Source: Candidatus Eisenbacteria bacterium (GTDB lineage: Bacteria > Eisenbacteria > RBG-16-71-46 > JACRLI01). From it: DNA of 48,338 nt. Of this stretch, positions 38,366-46,833 are shown one piece after another. The stretch is from assembly GCA_016235265.1 (NCBI GenBank), contig JACRLI010000015.1, positions 84,997 to 133,334 on the forward strand. The letters are read 5' to 3'. The notes under the pieces are model-generated. The model ran no database searches. It was not told the DNA's origin and worked only from the letters and a program-made list of their open reading frames with translations. Made by a program: the position numbers and the translations under genes. The first letter of the stretch is position 1. Every line of letters begins with the position of its first letter.

Positions 38366-39289
38366 CTAACTCCTGGTGCCCGCCTCGAGCGTCCCGAGAC
38401 GCATCATCCACTGGATCTCCCGGAGCCCCACGCGGAGCCTCCTCGAGATCTCCTCCGCCGAGAGCCCCTCCGCCAGCAGCTGCTCGACGCGCTCCAGCAC
38501 CCCGGCGGCGTCCAGACGGGGCGCGGCGCCCCGTGCCTCCTCCGCGGCGGCGAGGGCGGGCAGCGCATCCGCCTCCGGCATCCGGAACGGCGCGGCCGAC
38601 GGCGAGGCGGGCGCGCTCTCGCCCTCCGGGCCGGCGGCCGCCTCCGCGGCGTCCCGCTGGCTGCGCCGGATCCAGCGCGACCACTGCGCCTCCCGTTCCT
38701 GCCACTCGCGCTCCCAGCGGCTCCGCTCCGCGCGCAACTCTTCGATGGTGCCCTGGAGCTCCAGGGCCAGCGCCTTGAGGCTCGCCGACTCCGAGGCGGC
38801 CGCGGGCGCCGCGACCGGCGCGGAGGTGCGCGCGACGCGCGGGGAGGCCGGACGCAGAAGGCCCTCGCCCGCTCGCCCGCTCGCCAGCGGTCGCAGCAGC
38901 GCCCGCAGGTGGCGGCGCTGGGCCCAGGCCAGCACCAGGCTGAATGCGATCAGCGCGGCGGACACCCCCAGCCCCAGCACCGCCCCGAGGTCCGCGGTCA
39001 CGGCTGCCGCCGGATTCGCGGCGCCGTCGGCCGGGCCCGCGGCGGCCGGCGCGGGCCCCGCGGCCGGGACGACGAGCTCCGAGCGTTCCAGCGCGACGCG
39101 CGCGGCGAAATCTCCGGGATCCGTTCCGTCCGCCTGCGACGGACGCGACGGGTCGGCCGCCGGCGTCGGCGGGCCGGCCTGCGCCGGCAGGACGGCGGAC
39201 GCGGTCGACGGCGCCGGGGCTCCGGCGGCGTGCGCCGCGCCGGCCGCAGCCAGCATCAGGGCGGTGAGGATCAGGGCTCGGATCTTCAT
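38366..39289 (-). CDS. SwrB-like single-pass membrane protein (DUF6115-type C-terminus)
   Basis: A 307-residue protein with a signal-like start, an Ala/Pro-rich stretch, a membrane helix (about 100-120, AVLGLGVSAALIAFSLVLAW), a coiled coil (about 175-215, ALELQGTIEELRAERSRWERE) and a C-terminal helix-turn-helix-like motif (VLERVEQLLAEGLSAEEISRRLRVG). The anchor-coil-HTH order and the position just after fliA parallel Bacillus SwrB (YlxL), which lies after sigD and helps build the flagellar export apparatus. SwrB has a single N-terminal helix, so the extra N-terminal region here is different. The link is inference from layout and position. Confidence 0.6.
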   Translation of the reverse strand: MKIRALILTALMLAAAGAAHAAGAPAPSTASAVLPAQAGPPTPAADPSRPSQADGTDPGDFAARVALERSELVVPAAGPAPAAAGPADGAANPAAAVTADLGAVLGLGVSAALIAFSLVLAWAQRRHLRALLRPLASGRAGEGLLRPASPRVARTSAPVAAPAAASESASLKALALELQGTIEELRAERSRWEREWQEREAQWSRWIRRSQRDAAEAAAGPEGESAPASPSAAPFRMPEADALPALAAAEEARGAAPRLDAAGVLERVEQLLAEGLSAEEISRRLRVGLREIQWMMRLGTLEAGTRS

Positions 39290-39364
39290 GATCGTGTCCT
39301 CGGGGCCGCGCTCGGGACGGCGGCCCGGGTCGAGTTGAACCTGCGAATCAGTTTGTGGTCCGCT

Positions 39365-39811
39365 TCAGACCGTGATGTCGATGTGGCCGGGCTCGTTCCC
39401 GGCGTCCCCGCCGTGGGCGGCGGTCCCGGCTGGAGCCGCCGGCGCCGCCGCGTCCGCTTCCGCGTCCGCGCGTTCTTCCGTTGGGTCTTCCACCGCCGCC
39501 ATGGCTTCCAGCATCTCCTCGTCCGGCGGCGGATCGTCCAGCAGCCCCTCGTCCCGCTCCTCCCCGCCATCCTCCGCGGAGTCCCCGGTGCCGGCGGTGC
39601 CATTCTCCGCCCCGCCCTCGAACGAACCCAGCGCGTCGCCTTCCACCCGCTCGGCCAGGTTCACCTGGTTGCGCCGCTGGTCCACGCGCTGCGCGAACTG
39701 CTGCACCCCGGTGCGCTGGTCCAGGCTCACCTGCCGCTGTTGCGCGTCCTGCACCCGGTCCACCTGGGTGGTCTGGAGCACGGACTGGGTCAGTCCGCGG
39801 ACATCCGTCAT
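39365..39811 (-). CDS. Acidic low-complexity protein of unknown function in the flagellar operon
   Basis: I do not recognise a named family for these 148 residues. The N-terminal third is rich in Gln, Val and Arg (VLQTTQVDRVQDAQQRQVS, QQFAQRVDQRRNQVN) and likely helical. The rest is strongly acidic with Ala/Gly/Glu/Asp runs and looks disordered. There is no signal peptide or membrane segment. It starts 16 bases after fliA. The ATG has GGGAG touching it, so spacing is poor and a later start is possible. Small Gln-rich proteins at this place occur in other flagellar operons; a partner is unknown. Confidence 0.65.
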   Translation of the reverse strand: MTDVRGLTQSVLQTTQVDRVQDAQQRQVSLDQRTGVQQFAQRVDQRRNQVNLAERVEGDALGSFEGGAENGTAGTGDSAEDGGEERDEGLLDDPPPDEEMLEAMAAVEDPTEERADAEADAAAPAAPAGTAAHGGDAGNEPGHIDITV

Positions 39812-39827
39812 CTCCCTGCGGCCGCGC

Positions 39828-40622
39828 CTAGGCGGCCTCCCCCATCATGACCTTGCGGACCCGCCCGCGCAGGCGCACCAGCGCGCAGGTGTGCACCTGG
39901 GACACCCGCGACTCCGAGATGTCCAGGGTCTCCCCGATCTCCCGCAGGGTCATCTCCTCGAAGTAGTACAGCGCGATCACCAGGCGCTCCTGCTCCGGCA
40001 GCTGGTTGACCGCCTCGGCCAGCAGTTCCTTGTCTTCCTCGGACTCGATGGCCTGCAGCGGATCGTCGTCCACCGCCAGGTCCAGGCAGCTCTCCAGCGT
40101 GCCGGAGTCGTGGTCGTCGCCGTGCGCCGGCTTGTCCAGCGAGAGCAGCACGGTGCCCTTGATCTCGTCGATCAGCTGGAGGTACTCGCTCAGGGGGATC
40201 TTCAGCTCCCGGGCGATCTCCAGCTCGGAGGCCGGCCGGCCGTGCTTCTGGTCCAGCCGGCGGCAGACTTCCTCGATCTCGCGGGCCTTGCGGCGGGTGG
40301 AGCGCGAGGCCCAGTCCAGCGAGCGCAGCTCGTCGAGCACCGCGCCCCGGATGCGCCACACCGCGTAGGTCTCGAACTTGGTGCCCTTGCCGGCGTCGTA
40401 CTTCTCCAGGGCGTCCAGCAGCCCCAGCACGCCGGCCGAAAACAGGTCCTCCTGGTCCACGTTCCGCGGCAGCCCGGCCGCGATGCGGCTCACCACGTAC
40501 TTCACCAGCGGCGCGTACTGGGTGAGCACGGCCTGCTTGACCTTCTGGTTCGCCCGGCGGCTGCGGTCGGAGCGCTCGACGAACGTCCGGACCACCTTCT
40601 CAGGATTGACTGCACCTCGCAT
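39828..40622 (-). CDS. fliA: Flagellar sigma factor FliA (sigma-28)
   Basis: A 264-residue sigma factor of the FliA/WhiG class. Region 2 is APLVKYVVSRIAAGLP, DLFSAGVLGLLDALEKYD and GTKFETYAVWRIRGAVLDELR; region 3 is GRPASELEIARELKIPLSEY; region 4 is LPEQERLVIALYYFEEMTLREIGETLDISESRVSQVH. It directs late flagellar and chemotaxis genes; its target promoters are not in this window. Here it lies inside the run of export and placement genes, directly after a small membrane protein. Confidence 0.96.
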   Translation of the reverse strand: MRGAVNPEKVVRTFVERSDRSRRANQKVKQAVLTQYAPLVKYVVSRIAAGLPRNVDQEDLFSAGVLGLLDALEKYDAGKGTKFETYAVWRIRGAVLDELRSLDWASRSTRRKAREIEEVCRRLDQKHGRPASELEIARELKIPLSEYLQLIDEIKGTVLLSLDKPAHGDDHDSGTLESCLDLAVDDDPLQAIESEEDKELLAEAVNQLPEQERLVIALYYFEEMTLREIGETLDISESRVSQVHTCALVRLRGRVRKVMMGEAA

Positions 40623-40641
40623 GTCGTCGGCTCTCTCGGGT

Positions 40642-40878
40642 CTACCGCACCGTCAGGTCGACCTGGCGATCCTTGCGATCTTCCAGGACCCTGAGGAGCA
40701 GGGTGCGCAGCACGTAGCGCGCGAGGAATTCGCACGCCGCCCAGGCCAGCACGAAGGCGATCACGGCCCGCAGCACCACCTGCTCGAGCCTGGCACCCGC
40801 GTACACCGCGGTGACGAAGCCCAGCAGCGCCGCGGCGGCCCCCGCCGCCTTCGCAATCCGGGACGCCAGCTCGTTCAA
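40642..40878 (-). CDS. 78-residue two-helix membrane protein between flhG and fliA
   Basis: The gene begins with TTG overlapping the flhG stop as TTGA and ends 20 bases before fliA. The 78-residue product has two hydrophobic segments (about 10-31, AAGAAAALLGFVTAVYAGA; about 35-58, VVLRAVIAFVLAWAACEFLA) and a basic, charged tail (RVLEDRKDRQVDLTVR). No known family was recognised. Its fixed place between FlhG and FliA and the coupling suggest a small accessory role in flagellar placement or assembly, but this is inference. Confidence 0.65.
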   Translation of the reverse strand: MNELASRIAKAAGAAAALLGFVTAVYAGARLEQVVLRAVIAFVLAWAACEFLARYVLRTLLLRVLEDRKDRQVDLTVR

Positions 40879-41816
40879 CCGGCTTCCCCTTCCACTTCGA
40901 CTTCGACCGTCTCCGGCTCCTCGGGAGTGACGCCGCGCAGGAACCCCTCCAGTCCCGCGGACTCGTAGCCCGGGTCCTCGAGCATCCGCGAGGCCAGCTG
41001 CTGAATGCACTTGGCCGCCAGGCAGTACGGGGACGCCTGCACGAACGGCTCCTGCTTCTGGACCGCCTGGCCCACCGCCGGGTCCTCGTACACGTAGCCC
41101 CACTGTGTCAGCTCGAGGCCCAGGAAACGGCGGGACACCAGCGCGATGCGGGCCGCCACCTCCTGCCATTCGTCGTAGCCGGTGACCATGTTCACCACCA
41201 GCCGCGGGGGCGCGTTCAGCGGCCGCCGGGCCAGCACCTTGATCAGCGCGTAGGCGTCGGAGAACGAGGGCGGCTCGGGGGTGGTCAGCACCATCACCTC
41301 GTCGGCCGCGAAGGCCAGGCTGGTGACGTTGCGGCCGATGCCCGAGCCGGTGTCCACCAGCACGAAGTCCAGGTCGCCGTCCAGGGCCTGGATGGAGCGG
41401 ATCAGCTTCTCGCGCCGGAAGTCGTCCAGGTTCGCCAGGTCCTCGATGCCGCTCGAGGCGGGCAGCACGCGCACGCCCAGCGGGCCTTCGAGCACCACGT
41501 CCTCCACGGCGCGGCGTCCCAGCACCACGTCCTTGAGGGTCAGCTTCGGACTGAGCCCCAGCAGCAGGTCCACGTTCGCGAGCCCCAGGTCGCCGTCCAC
41601 CAGCAGCACCTTCTTGCCGCGCTGCGCCAGCGCGACCGCCAGGTTGGTGGCGATGTTGGTCTTTCCGACGCCGCCCTTGCCGCTGGCCACCGCCACGGTG
41701 CGGCGGGGCGCGCGGGGCAGCGCCGAGGGACGCACCCGGTCGCGCTCGCGCGCGGTGCGGAGGCGTTCCGATCCTCGGGGCTTAGGCGCCCTGGCGGGCC
41801 CGCTGTTGCCGTGCAT
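40875..41816 (-). CDS. flhG: MinD/ParA-like ATPase FlhG
   Basis: A 313-residue P-loop ATPase with deviant Walker A SGKGGVGKT at 45-53, DGDLGLANVDLLLGL, and VLVDTGSGIG. FlhG sets flagellar number and position with FlhF. About 40 basic and Pro-rich residues precede the core; the DQAxxLR activator motif that FlhG normally uses to stimulate FlhF is not visible there. A C-terminal helix (KCIQQLASRML) may bind the membrane as in MinD. GGGAGG stands eight bases before the ATG. The start overlaps flhF by 35 bases. Confidence 0.93.
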   Translation of the reverse strand: MHGNSGPARAPKPRGSERLRTARERDRVRPSALPRAPRRTVAVASGKGGVGKTNIATNLAVALAQRGKKVLLVDGDLGLANVDLLLGLSPKLTLKDVVLGRRAVEDVVLEGPLGVRVLPASSGIEDLANLDDFRREKLIRSIQALDGDLDFVLVDTGSGIGRNVTSLAFAADEVMVLTTPEPPSFSDAYALIKVLARRPLNAPPRLVVNMVTGYDEWQEVAARIALVSRRFLGLELTQWGYVYEDPAVGQAVQKQEPFVQASPYCLAAKCIQQLASRMLEDPGYESAGLEGFLRGVTPEEPETVEVEVEGEAG

Positions 41817-42813
41817 CGGGGGTACCTCCCAGGACCAGCCGGGCGAATCCCCCGCCCGTGGCCGTCTCGAAGTCTCCGGGGACCACCGGCCCGGTGGTCC
41901 AGTACGAGACCGGGAGCCGGGTCTCGGCCAGCGCGCTCAGCAACTGACCCGAGGTGGCGCTCTCGTCGGTCTTGGTGAAAAGAAGCCGGTCGCAGCCCAA
42001 TCGGGCGAAGCGCGAAGCCGCCAGGCGGAGGTCCGGGGTCCTCATGCCGGCGGGCAGGCACATGTGGGTCTCGTCGGGCCGCACCGCTGCCAGGGTGCGC
42101 TCCAGGCCGGCCAGGCCGGCATCGTCCAGCGGGCCCACGCCGGGAGTGTCCACGAGCAGGATCCGGGTACCGCAGGCGGCGCGGTGTCGGGACAATTCCT
42201 CGGCGTCGAAACCCACCTCGAAACCTACTTTCAGGAGCCGGGCGTAGGCCGCCAGCTGATCCACGGCGGCGATGCGGTGCGTGTCCGCGGTGAGCAGCTG
42301 CACCGTGTACTTCCCTTCAAGCACGAAGTGCGCCGCCAGTTTGGCGAGGGTCGTGGTCTTGCCCGCTCCAGTGGGTCCAACCAATGCGATCACATGCGGT
42401 TGCGCCGACGGTGTGACCGGCTTTGTGACCGGGATCAGCTCCGCCAGGGCGTCCTCCAGGCGGATTCCGGCGCTCGAGCGGCTCTTCTTTTGCCACGCCT
42501 CGGCCAGTCGCCTTGCAAGAAGCTCATCCACCCCCCGCGACACGAGGCAGTTCGCCACTTCGGGGGCCCGCATCGGGCCCACCGGCAGCGGCGCCGGGAC
42601 ATGGGGCGGCAGGTCGGGCAGGGTCGCCCGCGGCTCGCGGGTGGGGCGGACCGGCTCGGTCTCGGCGGCGGCCGTGACCTCGAAGCCGCGCTTGCCGTCC
42701 ACGCGGATGTCGAGGGCGCGGGTGCGCAGCAGGACCGCGGCGTCCCCGAGGTCGGCCTTCACGGCCGCGAGGGCCTCGGGCATGGTGCGTGCGACGAACT
42801 TCTTAATGCGCAT
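41782..42813 (-). CDS. flhF: SRP-type GTPase FlhF
   Basis: A 343-residue protein: an N-terminal basic region (MRIKKFVARTMPEALAAVKADLG, the FlhF B-domain start), then the NG GTPase domain with G1 GPTGAGKTTT (146-155), TADTHRIAAVDQL and G4 TKTD (280-283). FlhF marks the flagellar pole and recruits the export gate. The G3 box reads DTPGVG where SRP GTPases have DTAGR. It overlaps flhA by 11 bases and flhG by 35 bases. Confidence 0.94.
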   Translation of the reverse strand: MRIKKFVARTMPEALAAVKADLGDAAVLLRTRALDIRVDGKRGFEVTAAAETEPVRPTREPRATLPDLPPHVPAPLPVGPMRAPEVANCLVSRGVDELLARRLAEAWQKKSRSSAGIRLEDALAELIPVTKPVTPSAQPHVIALVGPTGAGKTTTLAKLAAHFVLEGKYTVQLLTADTHRIAAVDQLAAYARLLKVGFEVGFDAEELSRHRAACGTRILLVDTPGVGPLDDAGLAGLERTLAAVRPDETHMCLPAGMRTPDLRLAASRFARLGCDRLLFTKTDESATSGQLLSALAETRLPVSYWTTGPVVPGDFETATGGGFARLVLGGTPDARQQRARQGA

Positions 42814-44878
42814 CGGGCTTCCGGACCGTGGCCACCGAGCTCACTGCGTCCGCCGCGGCCACTTCGCGGTAGGACAGGATCACCAGCGCGGGGAAGGACT
42901 TTTCCACCAGGCGCCGCAATTGCGACCGGATGGCGTGGGAACACAGGAGAATCGGCTGGGACGTGGAGGTGAGCGCCACCTGCACCGCCGCGCGCAGCTC
43001 GCGCAGCAGCGCCTGCAACCGGGTCGGCTCCAGCAGCAGTTCCTGGCCCTGGTCGGTGGGCGTGAGCCGGTCCACCAGGTCCTGTTCCAGGTCCGGGTCC
43101 AGCGTGATCACCGGCACCTGGCCGCGCGCATCCTGGTACTGGCGCACGATGGAGCGCCCCAGCGCCTGCCGCGCGAACTCGGCCAGCTGGTCGTGGTCCT
43201 TCACGGCCCCGGCGTGGTCGGCCAGCGCCTCCAGGATGGTGACCATGTCGCGGATGCTGATCCGCTCGCGGAGCAGGCGCTGCAGCACCTTCTGCACGCC
43301 GCCCACACTGAGCAGGTTGGGGACCAGTTCCTCCACCACCGCCGGGTGCGTGGCCTTGACCGTGTTGATGATGGTCTGCGTCTCCTGCCGCGTGAGGATC
43401 TCGTGCGCGTGCGACTTCACCGTCTCGGAGAGGTGCGTGGCGATCACCGCCGAGCACTCCACCACGGTGTACCCGGCGGCCTCGGCCCGCGGCTTCTCCG
43501 CCTCCTCGATCCACACCGCGGGCAGGCCGAACACCGGGTCCTTGGTCTTCACGCCCGGCAGCGGCCCCTCCGCGGTGCCCGGGTCCAGCGCCAGGCACTG
43601 GCCCACGCGGACCTCACCGCGCGCCAGCTCGGAGCCGCGCAGCTGCAGCGAGTACTCCGCCGGGCGCAACCGCAGGTTGTCGCGGATCCGGATGGGCGGC
43701 ACCACCAGGCCCAGGTCGAGCGCGCTCTGCCGGCGGACCAGCGTCACGCGCGGGAGCAGGTCGCCGCCGCGCTTCTCGTCCACCAGCGGGATGAGCGCGT
43801 AGCCGATCTCCAGTTGCAGCGCGTCCAGCGGCAGGAGCTTCTCCACCTCCTCCGGCCTCGCGGAGGCCTTCTCGCGCTTGTCCTTCTCCCCCGCCCGGTG
43901 GTGCCGGTCCTGGCTGCGACGCACCGCCACGCCCACGCCGATGGCCGAGAGGCTCAGCAGCAGGAACGGGAACTTGGGCAGTCCCGGGACCAGCGCCAGG
44001 GCGAACATCAGCGAGCCGGCCACGATCAGCGCCCGCGGCTTGAACAGCATCTCCTTGAGGATCTGGCCGCCCAGCGTGGACGAGCCGCTCACGCGGGTCA
44101 CGATGATGCCCGCGGCGGTGGAGATGATGAGCGCCGGGATCTGGGCCACCAGCCCGTCACCCACGGTGAGCAGGGTGAACTGTTGCAGGGCGGCGCCCAC
44201 CGACATGCCCATCTGCGCCACGCCCACCACCAGGCCGCCGATGATGTTCACCAGGATGATCACCACCGCGGCGATGGCGTCGCCGCGCACGAACTTGCTG
44301 GCACCGTCCATGGCGCCGTAGAAGTCGGCCTCGCGGGTCAGCTCCAGACGCCGGCGGCGGGCCTCGGCCTCGTCGATGTGCCCGGCGTTCAGGTCGGCGT
44401 CGATGGCCATCTGGCGTCCCGGCATGCCGTCCAGGGTGAAGCGCGCCGCCACCTCGGCCACGCGCCCGGCGCCCTTGGTGATGACCATGAACTGGATCAC
44501 GGTGAGGATGACGAAGATCACCAGCCCCACCGCGTAGTTGCCCCCCACCACGAAGCTGCCGAACGCCGCGATCACCTCGCCGGCATAACCGTGCAGCAGC
44601 ACCAGCCGGGTGGAGGCCACGTTCAGGCTCAGGCGCAGCAGCGTGGAGAGCAGCAGCACCGATGGGAACACCGACAGCTCGACCGGCTTCTGCACGTACA
44701 CGGTGAGCAGCAGCACCACCAGCGCCAGCAGCATGTCGAACACCAGCAGGATGTCGAGCACCGGCGGCGGCAGCGGCACCACCATCAGTGCCAGCACCAG
44801 CAGCAGGCCGGCGCCCACGAGGAGCTCCCCGTAGCGGTTCAACGCGGACAGCGCCCCCGCGCGGGAGGTGGATTCCAT
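42803..44878 (-). CDS. flhA: Flagellar export gate protein FlhA
   Basis: A 691-residue export-gate protein. The N-terminal half has about eight membrane helices, with the RLSLNVASTRLVL segment and the FHIPEP loop (GMPGRQMAIDADLNAGHIDE; RGDAIAAVVIILVNIIGG). The C-terminal half is the cytosolic nonamer-ring domain that binds chaperone-substrate pairs (TVKSHAHEILTRQETQ). It powers export together with the ATPase complex. It lies between flhB and flhF. Confidence 0.97.
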   Translation of the reverse strand: MESTSRAGALSALNRYGELLVGAGLLLVLALMVVPLPPPVLDILLVFDMLLALVVLLLTVYVQKPVELSVFPSVLLLSTLLRLSLNVASTRLVLLHGYAGEVIAAFGSFVVGGNYAVGLVIFVILTVIQFMVITKGAGRVAEVAARFTLDGMPGRQMAIDADLNAGHIDEAEARRRRLELTREADFYGAMDGASKFVRGDAIAAVVIILVNIIGGLVVGVAQMGMSVGAALQQFTLLTVGDGLVAQIPALIISTAAGIIVTRVSGSSTLGGQILKEMLFKPRALIVAGSLMFALALVPGLPKFPFLLLSLSAIGVGVAVRRSQDRHHRAGEKDKREKASARPEEVEKLLPLDALQLEIGYALIPLVDEKRGGDLLPRVTLVRRQSALDLGLVVPPIRIRDNLRLRPAEYSLQLRGSELARGEVRVGQCLALDPGTAEGPLPGVKTKDPVFGLPAVWIEEAEKPRAEAAGYTVVECSAVIATHLSETVKSHAHEILTRQETQTIINTVKATHPAVVEELVPNLLSVGGVQKVLQRLLRERISIRDMVTILEALADHAGAVKDHDQLAEFARQALGRSIVRQYQDARGQVPVITLDPDLEQDLVDRLTPTDQGQELLLEPTRLQALLRELRAAVQVALTSTSQPILLCSHAIRSQLRRLVEKSFPALVILSYREVAAADAVSSVATVRKPDAH

Positions 44879-44889
44879 GGGTCAGCTCC

Positions 44890-45972
44890 TCACGCCACGC
44901 CCGCGCGCCGGGCGCGCAGCCGGTAGACGAACGCCAGGACCTCGGCGACGGCCTCGTAGAACTGCAGCGGGATCTCCTTGCCGACTTCGGCCGACTTGTA
45001 CAGGGCCTGCGCCAGCGGCACGTCCTCCACCATCGGGACGTGGTGCTCGCGGGCCAGTTCCTTGATGCGCAGCGCGATGAGCCGCGCCCCCTTGGCCACC
45101 ACCGTCGGCGCGTTCATCTCGCCGCTCTTGTAGCGCAGCGCCACCGCGTAGTGGGTGGGGTTGGTGATCACCACGTCGGCCCTGGGGACGTCCTGGAGCA
45201 TCCGCCGGCGCAGCATCGAGCGCTGCAGCGCGCGCATGCGCGCCTTCATCCGCGGGTCCCCTTCCGCCTGCTTGAACTCGTCCTTCACTTCCTCGCGGGT
45301 CATCATCAGCCCCTGCTCGAACTGGAAGCGCTGCCAGCCGTAGTCGGCGACGGCCACCACCAGCAGGCCCAGCGTCACGCGAAGCGCCAGGTGGTAGGTG
45401 GCCTTGCCCGCCGCGGGGAGCACGTGGGCCAGGTCGCTGCCGAAGAACGGCAGCAGGCCCAGGAACTCGGTGCGCAGCGTGCCCCAGGTGATCCAGGTGA
45501 TCAGCGAGAGCTTGATCAGCGCCTTCAGCAGCTCCACCAGGCCGTTCTTCGAGAAGATCCGCTGCGCGCCCTTGATCGGGTTCAGCTTCTCGAGGTTGGG
45601 CTTGATGGGTTCCCCCGAGAAGATCACCCCGACCTGCATCAGGTTCGAGGCCACGCCCACCACGCCGATGACCAGGATCGCCGGGGCGATGGCTTTGCCC
45701 ACGTGCAGCAGCAGGAAGGTCAGCTCGCCCTGGGCGCTCTCCGCGGACCAGGCGCGCTGCAGCCCCTCGCCCCAGTACAGCCGGGCGAGACCGCCGATCT
45801 CGCGCGCCATGTGCGGGGTGGCCCACGAGAGCGCCAAAATACTGGCCAGCAGCACGAGCGCGGAATTTACCTCCTGGCTCTGCGCAACCTGGCCCCGCTC
45901 CCGGGCTTCCCGTCGTTTCTTGGGTGATGCGGGCTCGGTTTTCTCGTCTTTATGGTCTTCCGCCAACGACAC
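44890..45972 (-). CDS. flhB: Flagellar export switch protein FlhB
   Basis: A 360-residue protein: four membrane helices, then a cytosolic domain with the self-cleaving NPTH motif at 271-274 (VITNPTHYAVALRY), which switches export from rod/hook to filament subunits. The start EKTEPASPKKRREARERGQV is the usual N-terminus. The longest form starts at GTG 45972; a TTG two codons later (45966) is better spaced from GGGGGT and may be the true start. It follows fliR after an 88-base gap holding a hairpin. Confidence 0.96.
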   Translation of the reverse strand: MSLAEDHKDEKTEPASPKKRREARERGQVAQSQEVNSALVLLASILALSWATPHMAREIGGLARLYWGEGLQRAWSAESAQGELTFLLLHVGKAIAPAILVIGVVGVASNLMQVGVIFSGEPIKPNLEKLNPIKGAQRIFSKNGLVELLKALIKLSLITWITWGTLRTEFLGLLPFFGSDLAHVLPAAGKATYHLALRVTLGLLVVAVADYGWQRFQFEQGLMMTREEVKDEFKQAEGDPRMKARMRALQRSMLRRRMLQDVPRADVVITNPTHYAVALRYKSGEMNAPTVVAKGARLIALRIKELAREHHVPMVEDVPLAQALYKSAEVGKEIPLQFYEAVAEVLAFVYRLRARRAGVA

Positions 45973-46004
45973 TTACCCCCGTCGGGCCGGCCCGCGGCAA
46001 GTTC

Positions 46005-46026
46005 TTCCCGGGCGGCAGCCCGGGAA
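46005..46026 (-). promoter_or_regulatory. Hairpin in the fliR-flhB gap
   Basis: TTCCCGGGC and GCCCGGGAA pair perfectly over 9 bases with a 4-base loop. The 88-base gap is the largest in the export-gate part of the operon. No T-run follows on the minus strand. I saw no convincing promoter in the gap. Confidence 0.4.
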
Positions 46027-46060
46027 CTGCAAAACGCATGGCACCACAGGGAAACGCAAG

Positions 46061-46831
46061 CTACATGCCACGCAGGAGCGTGCGTACGGCGATCTCCAGG
46101 GCGGAGAACTGGCGCTCGAGCACCCCCGCGAGCATCGGCAGGGTCATGCCGAGCGCGACCAGGCCGAGCGCGATCTTGAGCGGGAAGCCCACGGTGAACA
46201 CGTTCATCTGGGGGATGGTGCGCGCCACGAGGCCCAGGGCCACGTCGGCCAGGAACAGCGCCGCCAGCACCGGGCCGGACAACTCCAGCGCCATCACGAA
46301 CACCTTGCCCACCGCGCCCGCCAGGGCCATCCCGACGGCCGGCTGAAACCCGGCCACGCCGAGCGGCGCCAGCTCGAAGCTGGCGAACACCCCGCGCACG
46401 AACAGGTGGTGCGCGTCGAGGGCGAAGAAGAGCAACGAGGCGAACAGGCCGTAGACCTCGGAGATCACCGGCACCGAGGCGCCGGTGCTGGGGTCCACCA
46501 GGTTCATCATGGAGAAGCCCATCTGCAGGCCCAGCAGCTCCCCGGCGATCTGCACCGCGGTGAACACCAGCTGCGCCAGCAGCCCCACCGCCGCGCCGAT
46601 GGCCACCTCGCGGAACACCGACAGGCAGGTGAGCAGCAGCGTGGGCGGCAGCGCGACCCCGCCGGGTTTCAGCCCCGGCAGGACCAGCAGGGTGATGAAC
46701 AGCGCCGCGCCCAGCTTGAACTGCGTGGGCACGGCCCGGCCGCCGAAGAACGGGCCGGAGGCGAGGATCCCGGCCACCCGGGCGAACGCCAGCAGGAACG
46801 CCGGGCCGCCCATGAAGAGCGCGGTGTCCAC
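46061..46831 (-). CDS. fliR: Flagellar export gate protein FliR
   Basis: A 256-residue membrane protein of the FliPQR core. It has GPFFGGRAVPTQFKLGAAL, LLAQLVFTAVQIAGELLGLQMGF and FFALDAHHLFVRGVFASFE as family marks, and about six helices. The start is taken as GTG at 46831, two bases after the fliQ stop; the upstream in-frame stretch translates the fliQ coding region out of frame and has no homology. Length matches the family. Confidence 0.92.
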   Translation of the reverse strand: MDTALFMGGPAFLLAFARVAGILASGPFFGGRAVPTQFKLGAALFITLLVLPGLKPGGVALPPTLLLTCLSVFREVAIGAAVGLLAQLVFTAVQIAGELLGLQMGFSMMNLVDPSTGASVPVISEVYGLFASLLFFALDAHHLFVRGVFASFELAPLGVAGFQPAVGMALAGAVGKVFVMALELSGPVLAALFLADVALGLVARTIPQMNVFTVGFPLKIALGLVALGMTLPMLAGVLERQFSALEIAVRTLLRGM

Positions 46832-46833
46832 GG

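Noticed and set aside
36314..39850. Plus-strand open frame of 1,178 codons opposite the GGDEF, HDOD and SwrB-like genes
   Set aside because: Same antisense pattern; the minus-strand proteins have intact catalytic motifs.
45973..46060. Sigma-54 or sigma-28 promoter before flhB
   Set aside because: A TGGTGCCATGCG stretch looked suggestive, but the GG to GC spacing is 13 and not 10, and no sigma-28 consensus is present.
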